From Listeria ilorinensis (GTDB lineage Bacteria; Bacillota; Bacilli; Lactobacillales; Listeriaceae): DNA of 64,000 nucleotides. The position numbers and the translations under genes are program-made. The notes below the pieces were generated by a model, which saw nothing but the letters and a program-made list of their open reading frames with translations, was not told the DNA's origin and made no database searches. The DNA lies in NCBI RefSeq assembly GCF_913566895.1, contig NZ_CAJYCN010000016.1:17524-81523 (forward strand), in the 5' to 3' direction. Every line of letters begins with the position of its first letter. Within the stretch, counting starts at the first letter, position 1. Below are positions 1-7,598 of the stretch, piece after piece.

Positions 1-928
1 TAAGCACACTTCCAGCCAGAGTACCATCTTCTAGACGGGCTTGCTTATCTTTTACAATAACCGTCTGTCCGCCCAGTTCTGATTTTCCTTCTGGCATGCC
101 TTTTGCGCGCATCGAGTCTGTAATAAGACTGATGCCATGCGCACCTTTCATTTTATAAGCGAGACGCACCATGTCTGGATGAACATGGATACCATCACAA
201 ATCAGTTCCGCTTGAATACCGTCTTCCAAGAGAACATGTCCTGGTACGCCCGGTTCACGGTGCGTCATTCTATGACAAGCATTGTAAAGATGTGTTGCAT
301 GTGTTGCTTTACTTGTTTTTAAATGCTCCCTTACATCATTGCTGTGCCCGATACTTGGAACGACGCCAAGTTCGTAGCAAAGATTTTCAAATTCTGGAGA
401 AGTTTCATGTTCAGGTGCATACGTAACAACCTTGATCAAACCGCCTGAAAGATCAAACCATTTTTTGAAAACCTCCAAATCAGGTGCTTCAATATACTCT
501 TCTGGTTGTGCCCCTTTAAAGACAACCGAAACAAAGGGTCCTTCCAAATGAATCCCAGCAATGACAGGTTCTTCTTTAGCCACTTCACCAATCGTTTTCA
601 AAGCCTTTTCGATATTTTCATGGGATTGTGTCATGGTTGTCGGAAAATAACTTGTAATACCTTCATTCAGCATCCCACGCACTTGGAGCTTTAAAGCCTC
701 TGCATCGGCGTCCATTGCATCATGACCATATCCGCCATGTGAATGGACATCAATAAAACCAGGAACCACTTTTTTACCAGCTAAATCTATCACTTCTTCG
801 TCGCTTCTCGGCTCAAAATTCGTCATACTGCCAACTTCTTGAATAGTTTCTGTGAAGCGCATATAGGCGTGCTCAAGTACATTTTTCCCCGTATAGATTG
901 TTGCGTTTGTAATCACTTTTGCAGTCAT
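1..928 (-). CDS. nagA: N-acetylglucosamine-6-phosphate deacetylase, 3' end outside window
   Basis: The first 309 codons of NagA, which removes the acetyl group from GlcNAc-6-P to give glucosamine-6-P in the cytoplasm. Translating the minus strand gives a start MTAKVITNATIYTG, the metal-binding HxH in PGFIDVHSHGG near residue 60, the HLEGPF segment, the GHS and THLYNA metal-ligand motifs and a DGIHVHP motif, all typical of the NagA amidohydrolases. The ATG at 928 is preceded by AGGAGG at a good distance. The promoter just upstream carries a NagR/DasR-like operator, so induction by amino sugars is expected. nagB and nagR usually follow and would lie off the left edge. Identity is secure; only the C-terminus is missing. 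Confidence 0.95.
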   Translation of the reverse strand, partial: MTAKVITNATIYTGKNVLEHAYMRFTETIQEVGSMTNFEPRSDEEVIDLAGKKVVPGFIDVHSHGGYGHDAMDADAEALKLQVRGMLNEGITSYFPTTMTQSHENIEKALKTIGEVAKEEPVIAGIHLEGPFVSVVFKGAQPEEYIEAPDLEVFKKWFDLSGGLIKVVTYAPEHETSPEFENLCYELGVVPSIGHSNDVREHLKTSKATHATHLYNACHRMTHREPGVPGHVLLEDGIQAELICDGIHVHPDMVRLAYKMKGAHGISLITDSMRAKGMPEGKSELGGQTVIVKDKQARLEDGTLAGSVL

Positions 929-950
929 TATGTTAGCCTCCTTCGTTTAC

Positions 951-996
951 AATCGGTCTATACCAATTATTATACCGCTTTTCCTAAAAAATGCAA
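951..996 (-). promoter_or_regulatory. nagA promoter with NagR/DasR-like operator
   Basis: On the minus strand a -35 TTGCAT (991-996) and a perfect -10 TATAAT (969-974) are 16 bp apart. Immediately downstream lies an imperfect palindrome, ATTGGTATAGACCGAT (951-968), which resembles the dre/NagR sites bound by GntR-type regulators of GlcNAc genes. A site covering the start point fits repression relieved by GlcN-6-P or GlcNAc-6-P. The regulator itself is not in the window. Confidence 0.75.
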
Positions 997-1158
997 CTTA
1001 TCTTTTGTCCTTTTCCCGAAAACCCATCTGCAAAACAAAAAATCCCACAATCAAAAGGACTTTATTACATAAATAATGACGATTGTTTTAGTGTGCGATC
1101 TTTATGGGTAGCATAAAAAATCTCTTCTTCTATCTTTAGAAAAAGAGACTAAATTGCA

Positions 1159-1208
1159 GAAAAACCAACTTTCCCTGCGGAAAATATCCGAAAGAAAATT
1201 GGTTTTTC
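1159..1208 (-). terminator. terminator after liaH-like gene
   Basis: Arms GAAAAACCAA and TTGGTTTTTC (1159-1168/1199-1208) with further partial pairing inside, followed by T residues on the minus strand. It separates the liaIH-like pair from nagA. The remaining 929-1229 intergenic sequence holds only the nagA promoter. Confidence 0.75.
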
Positions 1209-1229
1209 TATAATTAATGATATTAAGAT

Positions 1230-2078
1230 TTACTTATCGTCTTCTGTTTTCTCTTCCTTCTTCTCTTCTAATTCAGGGATCAGCACTTCATCTTCTGTCT
1301 TTTTTTCTTTCTTCACAGCATCTTTTTCTAAATCATTCAGCAACTCGTCCATTGAAGCCTGATCTTTCTTTTGGAAATTACGTTTTTCCCGTTCGATCAT
1401 ATCATCAACCATGGAAGAAAATTCTTGCGCCTTATCTTTAATCACTTCTTTGCTTTTTTGCGTCTTCTTATCAAGCTCGTCCATCAGTTCATCAAAGGAC
1501 TGGGAAAGTTCTTTCGCCATATCGGCTTTTTTGTTCGCCTCTTCAGAAAGTTCACGTTGTTTTTGAGCTTCATGATAATCTGATACACTTCCCCAACTCA
1601 TATCATGAATGACTTTATCCATTTTTTGTGCCGTTTCTTCCGCATTCTTTTCAGCCATTTCTGCCAAGTGCTGTGTTTTTAAGTTCTTCCATTTTAGACG
1701 CATTTCATGCATTCTAAGCTCCAACTTTTCAAGCTGTTCTGATGCCTGATCATAATGCTCTTTCGTTGTTTCTAGCTGTGCTTCATACTGTTCGACTTCT
1801 GCCTGAGCAAAATTCGCCAACTTCGTCTCTCCTGCTTCTTTAGCGATTTCTACTTGACGACGACGTTTTTCAATGTAAGCTTCCATCTCTTTATATTCTT
1901 TGTAGAAAATGGATTTCAGCTCACGTTGTTTTTCCACCATACGTTCAGCATCTTTTATCTCTGCTTTGGTTTTGTCCATGTAGTAACTGACAGAATTACG
2001 ACGTTTCTCATTTTTTTCTTCCATTTTCTGAGTGACTTGTTTATTCCATTCTTTCATTTTATCAAAAAAGTTTGTCAT
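1230..2078 (-). CDS. liaH: PspA/IM30-family phage-shock protein, LiaH-like
   Basis: A 282-residue, highly charged, helical protein. Residues about 20-200 form an almost uninterrupted coiled coil rich in Lys, Glu and Gln, as in PspA/IM30/LiaH proteins, and the tail from about residue 225 is a Lys/Glu-rich acidic extension. Family members oligomerise on the inner face of the membrane under envelope stress. The start at 2078 is preferred because GGAGGAG lies 7 bases upstream; the longer TTG reading would include that ribosome site. It follows the small membrane gene at 2094-2411 by 15 bases, the liaI-liaH arrangement known in Bacillus and Listeria, where LiaRS induces the operon. The liaRS genes are not here. 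Confidence 0.85.
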   Translation of the reverse strand: MTNFFDKMKEWNKQVTQKMEEKNEKRRNSVSYYMDKTKAEIKDAERMVEKQRELKSIFYKEYKEMEAYIEKRRRQVEIAKEAGETKLANFAQAEVEQYEAQLETTKEHYDQASEQLEKLELRMHEMRLKWKNLKTQHLAEMAEKNAEETAQKMDKVIHDMSWGSVSDYHEAQKQRELSEEANKKADMAKELSQSFDELMDELDKKTQKSKEVIKDKAQEFSSMVDDMIEREKRNFQKKDQASMDELLNDLEKDAVKKEKKTEDEVLIPELEEKKEEKTEDDK

Positions 2079-2093
2079 GATTCTCTCCTCCAA

Positions 2094-2411
2094 TTATTTG
2101 TTATATGGATAATCAAAAGTGTCTGAGTGCGATTGATTTTTAGGTCGGCGATTTCTCGTAATAAAGTAAAAGATTGCAGCGATAACCGCGACGACTAGGA
2201 TACCTTTTAGGTTAGCCAAAATAATGAGTACACCTACACCAATCAGGATACCATATAAAATTTTTTCACCTGTTGTTCGAACTTCAAGTAATTTTTTCAG
2301 TGACCAAAAGCCAATGACAGCACCGATCGTTGCCATGATAGCCGGCCAAAGGATCGTCAGTATAAGCGCGATCAAGAGTACTACTAGGATCGCAATGAGT
2401 ATGCCTCTCAT
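2094..2411 (-). CDS. small membrane protein, LiaI-like partner of PspA
   Basis: 105 residues with a hydrophobic N-terminus (about 3-33), a short polar stretch, and a second hydrophobic block (about 52-85), ending in a basic, hydrophilic tail. It has no recognisable catalytic motif. Its position directly upstream of the PspA homologue suggests it is the membrane anchor recruiting that protein, as LiaI does for LiaH. AAGGAGG precedes the ATG. Sequence similarity to LiaI proper cannot be proved by eye, so the role rests on context. Confidence 0.7.
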   Translation of the reverse strand: MRGILIAILVVLLIALILTILWPAIMATIGAVIGFWSLKKLLEVRTTGEKILYGILIGVGVLIILANLKGILVVAVIAAIFYFITRNRRPKNQSHSDTFDYPYNK

Positions 2412-2510
2412 CTATTTTGCCTCCTTTTCTTAACTGTACTTATCATACCCTGCAATTGCAAGAGAATAAAGCAACTGCAGAAGGAATTTCGCCTACAACT
2501 TGAGGCTGAA

Positions 2511-2542
2511 AAGAAAAAGCTGCTCTCTCACAAGAACAGCTT
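2511..2542 (-). terminator. terminator after YtxH-like gene
   Basis: Hairpin AAGCTGTTC/GAGCAGCTT followed by CTTTTTCTTTT on the minus strand, just downstream of the stop at 2549. Confidence 0.7.
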
Positions 2543-2548
2543 CCCCTC

Positions 2549-2779
2549 TTATTTGGCTTGTTTTTCATTTTCATACTTGACGCTTGTCATGGCACCTTCT
2601 GCAACCATATTCTCAGCTTCTATTTCCGTTTCGCTGATAGCCTCTTTTGCGTATTGATTGCGTATGTCATTCACCGTATCAAAAGGGTCTCCGGTTCTTT
2701 GTTTTAAAATAAAAAATGTTCCTACACCTGCCAGAACACCAACCGCTCCGCCAATCAACCAGCCCATCTTTTTTTGCAT
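2549..2779 (-). CDS. small YtxH-like membrane protein
   Basis: 76 residues: a short basic start, one glycine/alanine-rich membrane segment (about 7-25, WLIGGAVGVLAGVGTFFIL), then a hydrophilic, mostly acidic helical tail. This layout is that of YtxH-domain general-stress proteins, but the family call is only by pattern. The start at 2779 is chosen because AGGAGGTG lies just upstream; the longer open frame has no ribosome site. It sits between the DUF4064 gene and its own terminator. Confidence 0.6.
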   Translation of the reverse strand: MQKKMGWLIGGAVGVLAGVGTFFILKQRTGDPFDTVNDIRNQYAKEAISETEIEAENMVAEGAMTSVKYENEKQAK

Positions 2780-2876
2780 ACCTTGGCACCTCCTCTTAAA
2801 GTCAGTTGTCTTTTCCCAAAAACAAGCCTTTACAAACAAAAAAAGCCCTGACAAATTTGCCAGAGCTTTCGAGTAT

Positions 2877-3335
2877 CTAAAAACTGGTGAATGGATCACG
2901 AGGTTTGCGTACCCAAGACATGATGGCTGCAATCAAAAACAGCAATGCCGGGATGAAACCTGTTGCAAAAGTCACTACAAAAACAAGAATAGCTGTGAAG
3001 AAATATAAGAAACCTGCTAAAACAGGCTTTTTATTCCCTGTAATAAAAATAATCGCCAGAATAGCTAAAATCAAGGTAATAATTGTCGCCACCAGGGATA
3101 ATCCGGCAAAAGTATGTATCTGGTTGAGAACGGTACTTGCATCTGGAACACTGGATATACTACCGCCGTACTCTGTTACTGCCTGATTATAATTATCGAC
3201 AAAGCTTTGCAGGCCATCCGGCTGATTCGTGATTCTTACAACAACAAAACAGCCAATTGTAATCGCGCCTTGTACAATGATCGCTAAAATAAGTCCAATA
3301 ATTCCGAGAGTGACCTCTCCTGTTCGTTTAATCAA
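2877..3335 (-). CDS. DUF4064 family membrane protein
   Basis: 152 residues with a TTG start at 3335, supported by AAGGAGG seven bases upstream. The N-terminus IKRTGEVTLGIIG is the characteristic opening of DUF4064 proteins, followed by a hydrophobic helix (about 8-32), an external loop of about 45 residues and three more hydrophobic stretches (about 76-145), then a short cytoplasmic tail RKPRDPF. Function is unknown in the family. Transcribed from its own promoter and probably with the YtxH-like gene. Confidence 0.75.
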   Translation of the reverse strand: MIKRTGEVTLGIIGLILAIIVQGAITIGCFVVVRITNQPDGLQSFVDNYNQAVTEYGGSISSVPDASTVLNQIHTFAGLSLVATIITLILAILAIIFITGNKKPVLAGFLYFFTAILVFVVTFATGFIPALLFLIAAIMSWVRKPRDPFTSF

Positions 3336-3356
3336 AATATCGCCTCCTTGTTTAAC

Positions 3357-3385
3357 AGTATACCGAATTTTTTTCTGATTGGAAA
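3357..3385 (-). promoter_or_regulatory. promoter for DUF4064 gene
   Basis: Minus-strand TTTCCA (3380-3385), 17-bp spacer, TATACT (3357-3362), just upstream of the AAGGAGG of the gene at 2877-3335. On the plus strand of the same intergenic region a TATAAT at 3432-3437 may serve the divergent hydrolase gene, but I see no good -35 for it. Confidence 0.5.
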
Positions 3386-3470
3386 CCTCTAACCAGTGGA
3401 TGACAGAAAGTGCGTTTTGGTTAAAAAGCATGTATAATGAAAGAAATTGTGTTTGAAAGGGAGTCACAGG

Positions 3471-4292
3471 ATGTTAAAACGTCTAATATTTGCTGTTCTC
3501 GTGCCGCTTTTATGTGTGGTTGGCGCGATTTATTGTATTTTCCAAATGGAACCGCAAGTGAAAGCTGTAAAGAGCGCTAGTATACCTACCATTTTTATCC
3601 ACGGCTACAGAGGGACAGATCGATCCTTACATGGGATGATTCGCCGCTTTGATCAAAAATACAACTGGGGAACAGATACGCTCAAAGTATCCGTCAGTCC
3701 GACTGGTGAAATTTCGACGACTGGCAACTATTCAAAAAATGCCAAAAATCCTTTCATCAATATCGTGTTTGAAGATAATCGGGCAACGATCACTCAACAA
3801 TCGATGTGGACAAAAAAAGTGATGCAGTATCTGCAAGATCATTACGCTATCCACCAGTTCAATGCAGTTGGACATTCCATGGGCGGTGGTGCTTGGGTCG
3901 CTTATCTCGCCAGTTATGAGAAAAACCCCGACTATCCGCAAGTCAATAAGATCGTCTTTCTGGCTGTCCCGTTCTATCCAGAAGAATATGTCAACGGAGA
4001 CGAAGAAGTCGATATCAAGAATGCAAACGAAGTACATGCCAAATTTGCCACTCAGATGTCGAAAAATCTACCTGAAAATGTTAAGATTCTGATCATCGGT
4101 GGAAATTTAGATGATGGTAGTGACAGTGATGGCGAGGTCAAGATTGACAGTGTGCTTTATGGCAAAAAGTTATTTACGAATCAGGATGTCGAAACCCATG
4201 TCATCCATGGCCCTGAGGCTACTCACAGTAATATGCATGAACTATCTGTAGTAGACCAGTACGTGGGACCATTCCTTTTCGGTCATAAATGA
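3471..4292 (+). CDS. secreted/anchored alpha/beta hydrolase, DUF915 family (1)
   Basis: 273 residues. Residues 1-25 form a signal peptide or anchor (KRLIFAVLVPLLCVVGAIYC). The mature part shows the DUF915 hydrolase layout: oxyanion region IFIHGYRG (about 41-48), nucleophile elbow GHSMGG with Ser136, and a late catalytic His near residue 252 in THSNMHEL. Substrate is unknown; family members are extracytoplasmic esterase-like proteins. GAAAGGGAG precedes the ATG at 3471; the longer open frame begins inside the promoter region. Followed after ten bases by a paralogue with the same core motifs, so the pair arose by duplication. Confidence 0.85.
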   Translation: MLKRLIFAVLVPLLCVVGAIYCIFQMEPQVKAVKSASIPTIFIHGYRGTDRSLHGMIRRFDQKYNWGTDTLKVSVSPTGEISTTGNYSKNAKNPFINIVFEDNRATITQQSMWTKKVMQYLQDHYAIHQFNAVGHSMGGGAWVAYLASYEKNPDYPQVNKIVFLAVPFYPEEYVNGDEEVDIKNANEVHAKFATQMSKNLPENVKILIIGGNLDDGSDSDGEVKIDSVLYGKKLFTNQDVETHVIHGPEATHSNMHELSVVDQYVGPFLFGHK

Positions 4293-4302
4293 GGTGCATA
4301 AA

Positions 4303-5193
4303 GTGAAAAAATGGTTGATCGGCAGTTCTGTAGCATTTGTTTTTCTGATTTGTATCGGACTTATTTTCAATGTGCTGCCAAATACTGAATCTCCAAAAAA
4401 AGAATCTACTGCTAAAACTAAGCAACATTCCTCCACTCAATCAAAGGCTGCAGCTGAAGCAACACCGGATGTCCCGACGATTTTCGTTCACGGATATGCA
4501 GGCACAGAAAACTCGCTTGGCAATATGATAAAGCGGCTGTCAAAGGATGGACAGGCCACGAAGTCTCTTATTTTGACCGTAAGTGCAGATGGTTCTGTTT
4601 CTGCAAGTGGTCAATTTAATAAAATGAGTCCTAATCCTTTGATTCAAATTCTTTTTGCAGATAATAAAAGTTCGATGGACAATCAAACTATCTGGCTGGA
4701 AAATGCGCTCACAATGCTAAAAAACGACTATCATATTGAAAAAATCAATGCAGTAGGTCACTCGATGGGTGGTGTCAGTTTGACCAACTATCTGGAAAAA
4801 GACAGCAACAACTCGACCTATCCACAGGTTGAAAAACTTGTCTTGATCGCCGCTCCACTGAATGGGCTAGTGATTGGTGAAGATGGAGTGACCCCTTATG
4901 ATCTGACAGATAATGGCCCGGGTGTGGAAACGGATCGCTATGCGCAGTTTATGAATGGTCAATCAAGATTGCCAAGTGCTCTTCAAGTTTTCAATATTGC
5001 CGGTGATTTAGAGGACGGAACGAAGAGTGACGGTAGCGTGTCGGTCGCCAGTGCCCTATCTGGACGCTTTATTTATGCAGAGGTAGCCCATTATTCAGAA
5101 AAGACTTTTTACGGTGAAAATGCAGCTCATAGTAAATTACATGAAAATCCAGATGTCGATAAAGCAATTGCTGACTTTTTATGGTCAGATTAA
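4303..5193 (+). CDS. secreted/anchored alpha/beta hydrolase, DUF915 family (2)
   Basis: 296 residues, GTG start at 4303 preceded by GAGGTG; an earlier in-frame GTG at 4294 overlaps that ribosome site. A signal/anchor helix (about 3-24) is followed by a Ser/Thr/Lys-rich linker (about 30-55) not present in the upstream paralogue, then IFVHGYAG, GHSMGG with nucleophile Ser154, and a C-terminal AAHSKLHE catalytic-His region. It is cotranscribed with the first copy and ends in a strong shared terminator. Same family and unknown substrate; the linker suggests it reaches further into the wall. Confidence 0.85.
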   Translation: MKKWLIGSSVAFVFLICIGLIFNVLPNTESPKKESTAKTKQHSSTQSKAAAEATPDVPTIFVHGYAGTENSLGNMIKRLSKDGQATKSLILTVSADGSVSASGQFNKMSPNPLIQILFADNKSSMDNQTIWLENALTMLKNDYHIEKINAVGHSMGGVSLTNYLEKDSNNSTYPQVEKLVLIAAPLNGLVIGEDGVTPYDLTDNGPGVETDRYAQFMNGQSRLPSALQVFNIAGDLEDGTKSDGSVSVASALSGRFIYAEVAHYSEKTFYGENAAHSKLHENPDVDKAIADFLWSD

Positions 5194-5242
5194 ATCGAAC
5201 GTATCAATCAAAGCAAAGATGGGCCTGCTTTTTCTATATGCT

Positions 5243-5279
5243 AAAAAGGTGCAGAATCCATTTTGATTCTGCACCTTTT
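5243..5279. terminator. bidirectional terminator
   Basis: Near-perfect hairpin with 15-bp arms (AAAAGGTGCAGAATC and complement) and a six-base loop, A-rich on one side and T-rich on the other. It separates the convergent hydrolase and acetyltransferase genes. Confidence 0.9.
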
Positions 5280-5281
5280 GT

Positions 5282-5728
5282 TTATAATTTGCGAGAAAAC
5301 CGCCACATATCCCGGCATAACAACCCATTTTCAATAATAGGTTCTTCATAATGTTCTGTAAAAAAATCCGGCTCGATTGCTACAAGTCGAAAGCCCATTT
5401 TCTGATAAAAAACAATTTGGTTGATACTTGAGTTGCCTGTGCCCACTTCCAAATAAAGTACTCCAACTGCTTGAGCCTGTCTAATAGCATGGGCTAATAG
5501 TAGTTTTCCGAGCCCCTCGCCCTGCCTTTTTTCGCTGACTGCAATATTCATTATTTCCATCTTATCGATAGCGATCTTCTGCAATACATAACAGCCAATC
5601 CATTCGTCATCTTCTTCTAAGCCAAATACTTGAGATTCAGCCAGATAGCTCGTGATCTTCCTTTCACTCGGATCAGCCAATAAAAGCAAGTCTAATGGAT
5701 AATCCTGCTCAATCTTTTGAATCCTCAC
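5282..5728 (-). CDS. GNAT-family N-acetyltransferase
   Basis: 148 residues. The acetyl-CoA binding motif is visible as an RQGEGLGKLLLAHA segment (Q/R-x-x-G-x-G/A, about residues 66-79), preceded by the IMNIAVSEK strand and followed by the LEVGTGNSS and FYQKMGFR motifs typical of GNAT enzymes. The substrate is not inferable. The GTG start at 5728 is preferred: it has GAGGTGCAGG upstream and overlaps the end of the AI-2E permease gene by 20 bases, indicating translational coupling. A longer reading would run deep into the upstream gene in another frame. Confidence 0.75.
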   Translation of the reverse strand: MRIQKIEQDYPLDLLLLADPSERKITSYLAESQVFGLEEDDEWIGCYVLQKIAIDKMEIMNIAVSEKRQGEGLGKLLLAHAIRQAQAVGVLYLEVGTGNSSINQIVFYQKMGFRLVAIEPDFFTEHYEEPIIENGLLCRDMWRFSRKL

Positions 5729-6779
5729 CCTGCACCTCTTTTTTCTTTTTAAATCCAAAGAAATTTTTCCGTGGAATATCTTCCGTGCTTCGGACATCTA
5801 AAACATCCAGCATAAATACGAAAACAGGTATCCCTACGATCAATCCCCAAACACCAAAAAACTCTTCTGAAAAAATCAAAATAATAAATGTGTAAAAAAC
5901 TGGCAGATCGGTTTTGCTAGACATCAGCTTAGGATTTAATACATATGTTTCGATCGCATGAACAATCACAACGGTCAGTAAAATATAAAAGACGTCTTGA
6001 AATCCACCGACTGAATAAGCAATGATTGTAAGTGGGATGCAGGAAATAATCACACCAGCAACTGGGATCATGCCTAAGACAAAGACCATGATGGATAAAC
6101 TGAGCAGTTGCGGAAAATCCATCAAATAAAGTGCCGTCGTAGTGATCACGCAATTGACGAGTGCAATTAAAAGCTGGGCTTCTAAAACGACACCAAAAGT
6201 GGAAACAAACTTTTTCCCAAAATATGCCAAGTCTTCAAAAATAAAACCGATTTTACTCGTTAGAAACTGCCCGGTGAACCGCATGACTCGCTCTTTCTCC
6301 AGCGAAAAGAACAAGCTGAGTATCAGCGCCATAAAGAATGATACCCCTACAGCCCCAATACCAGAAAGCGAAGATACAAGGAAGTTGACACCTGATTCAA
6401 GATATTTTTGGACATTTGAATCCTGAATAATTCCAAAAATCCACTGTAAAAATTCGTTGTTCGTCGGTTGATTGAAAAACTTGATGATCATATCAACAAG
6501 TTGAGAAATCTGATCCATCAAAATCGGCAAGTAATGTACCACAGCCACATAGAGAAGCAGGGCGACAAGCGCATACAAAATAATAACAATCAGTCGTCTC
6601 GGAATCCGTACCCTTTTTAAGATCATATTTTCAATTCGTGTTACTAAAAAAGCAAAGATAAATGTCAGTAAAATCAAATTGATCATACTGCGGAGAAGAT
6701 AAAGTGTAAAGCCCATCAATACAAACACTATTATTCTTCGTAAAGTTAAATTTTTTATAAAGTAATCCACCCATTTCAT
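5709..6779 (-). CDS. AI-2E family transporter (PF01594 type)
   Basis: 356 residues, with two N-terminal hydrophobic segments, another near residue 65-85, an amphipathic region, and four to five C-terminal hydrophobic segments, as in the AI-2E/YtvI/PerM family. The conserved late region (GMIPVAGVIISCIPL, then HAIETYVLNPKLMSSK) is a family signature. Members export small molecules or act as Na+/H+ antiporters; the AI-2 name is historical. A Lys-rich cytoplasmic tail ends the protein. A second, more similar-to-consensus member lies at 47556-48695. Confidence 0.85.
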   Translation of the reverse strand: MKWVDYFIKNLTLRRIIVFVLMGFTLYLLRSMINLILLTFIFAFLVTRIENMILKRVRIPRRLIVIILYALVALLLYVAVVHYLPILMDQISQLVDMIIKFFNQPTNNEFLQWIFGIIQDSNVQKYLESGVNFLVSSLSGIGAVGVSFFMALILSLFFSLEKERVMRFTGQFLTSKIGFIFEDLAYFGKKFVSTFGVVLEAQLLIALVNCVITTTALYLMDFPQLLSLSIMVFVLGMIPVAGVIISCIPLTIIAYSVGGFQDVFYILLTVVIVHAIETYVLNPKLMSSKTDLPVFYTFIILIFSEEFFGVWGLIVGIPVFVFMLDVLDVRSTEDIPRKNFFGFKKKKEVQGEDSKD

Positions 6780-6846
6780 CTTCCACGCTCTCCTCCTTAG
6801 TCTTTTTTATTTTATCATAGCTTTCTATATTCGCCTATTCTCGTTC

Positions 6847-6875
6847 TTTACAAATCGTCTTTTCCACGATAAAAT
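6847..6875 (+). promoter_or_regulatory. promoter for GntR-cynX-like operon
   Basis: TTTACA (6847-6852), 17-bp spacer, TAAAAT (6870-6875), forty bases before the ATG of the GntR gene. Confidence 0.65.
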
Positions 6876-6914
6876 TAACCAATCATCCTACCTTTAAACG
6901 AAAGGCGTGTTTCC

Positions 6915-7598
6915 ATGGAAAAAATTATCCGTAAAACGCTGGCAGAACAGGCCTATTTGCAAATCGAGCAAAAAATCCATTCCGGCGAATGGCCGCTTGG
7001 TGGGCGTATTCCCAACGAAAAAGAATTAATGGCTCAACTTGGAGTTAGCCGGAACACCTTGCGTGAAGCCATTCGCGCACTAGCAAGTGTGGGACTGCTA
7101 GAAGCGCGACAAGGAGACGGTACTTTTGTGACCGCCAAAAGCGAACTAGATGCCATCTTGCAAAAGCGGGCAGAGAAATCAGAACCACTTGAAATCTTCG
7201 AGGTGCGAAGAGCGCTTGAAAAAGAAGCAGTGGCACTTGCCTGTCAGCGAAAAACATCGGAGGATATGACTGAGATCCTTCGTTTACAAGCTTGCTGTCA
7301 AAAGGCTGCAGCAAGTGGTTTGGAGGAGCAGTTTGTTAAGCAGGATACGAAACTTCATTTGGCAATCGTGGCTGCTGCGCACAATCAATTGCTGATGGAC
7401 ATTTATGCCAATCTGATCGAGCAAATCCAACATTCGATTTTCCGGACAGCTGAATTGACAAAGGAAACGATTATTGGCCATCCGGCACTGATCGCTGCAA
7501 TCGACCGCGGAGACATCTCACAGGCACAAGAAGAGGTCTCCCGCTACATTTTCCACTTTCAGCAGCTGATTTTACAGGAAGAGGTGGAAAATGACTGA
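6915..7598 (+). CDS. GntR/FadR-family transcriptional regulator
   Basis: 227 residues. Residues about 8-75 form the winged helix typical of GntR (SGEWPLGGRIPNEKELMAQLGVSRNTLREA, then GLLEARQGDGTFV). Residues about 85-220 form an all-helical FCD effector domain with the conserved Asp and His residues (KQDTKLHLAI, GHPALIAAI) that bind a metal or carboxylate ligand. The stop codon overlaps the start of the CynX-type transporter by 8 bases, so it very likely controls that transporter and itself. Effector unknown. Confidence 0.9.
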   Translation: MEKIIRKTLAEQAYLQIEQKIHSGEWPLGGRIPNEKELMAQLGVSRNTLREAIRALASVGLLEARQGDGTFVTAKSELDAILQKRAEKSEPLEIFEVRRALEKEAVALACQRKTSEDMTEILRLQACCQKAAASGLEEQFVKQDTKLHLAIVAAAHNQLLMDIYANLIEQIQHSIFRTAELTKETIIGHPALIAAIDRGDISQAQEEVSRYIFHFQQLILQEEVEND

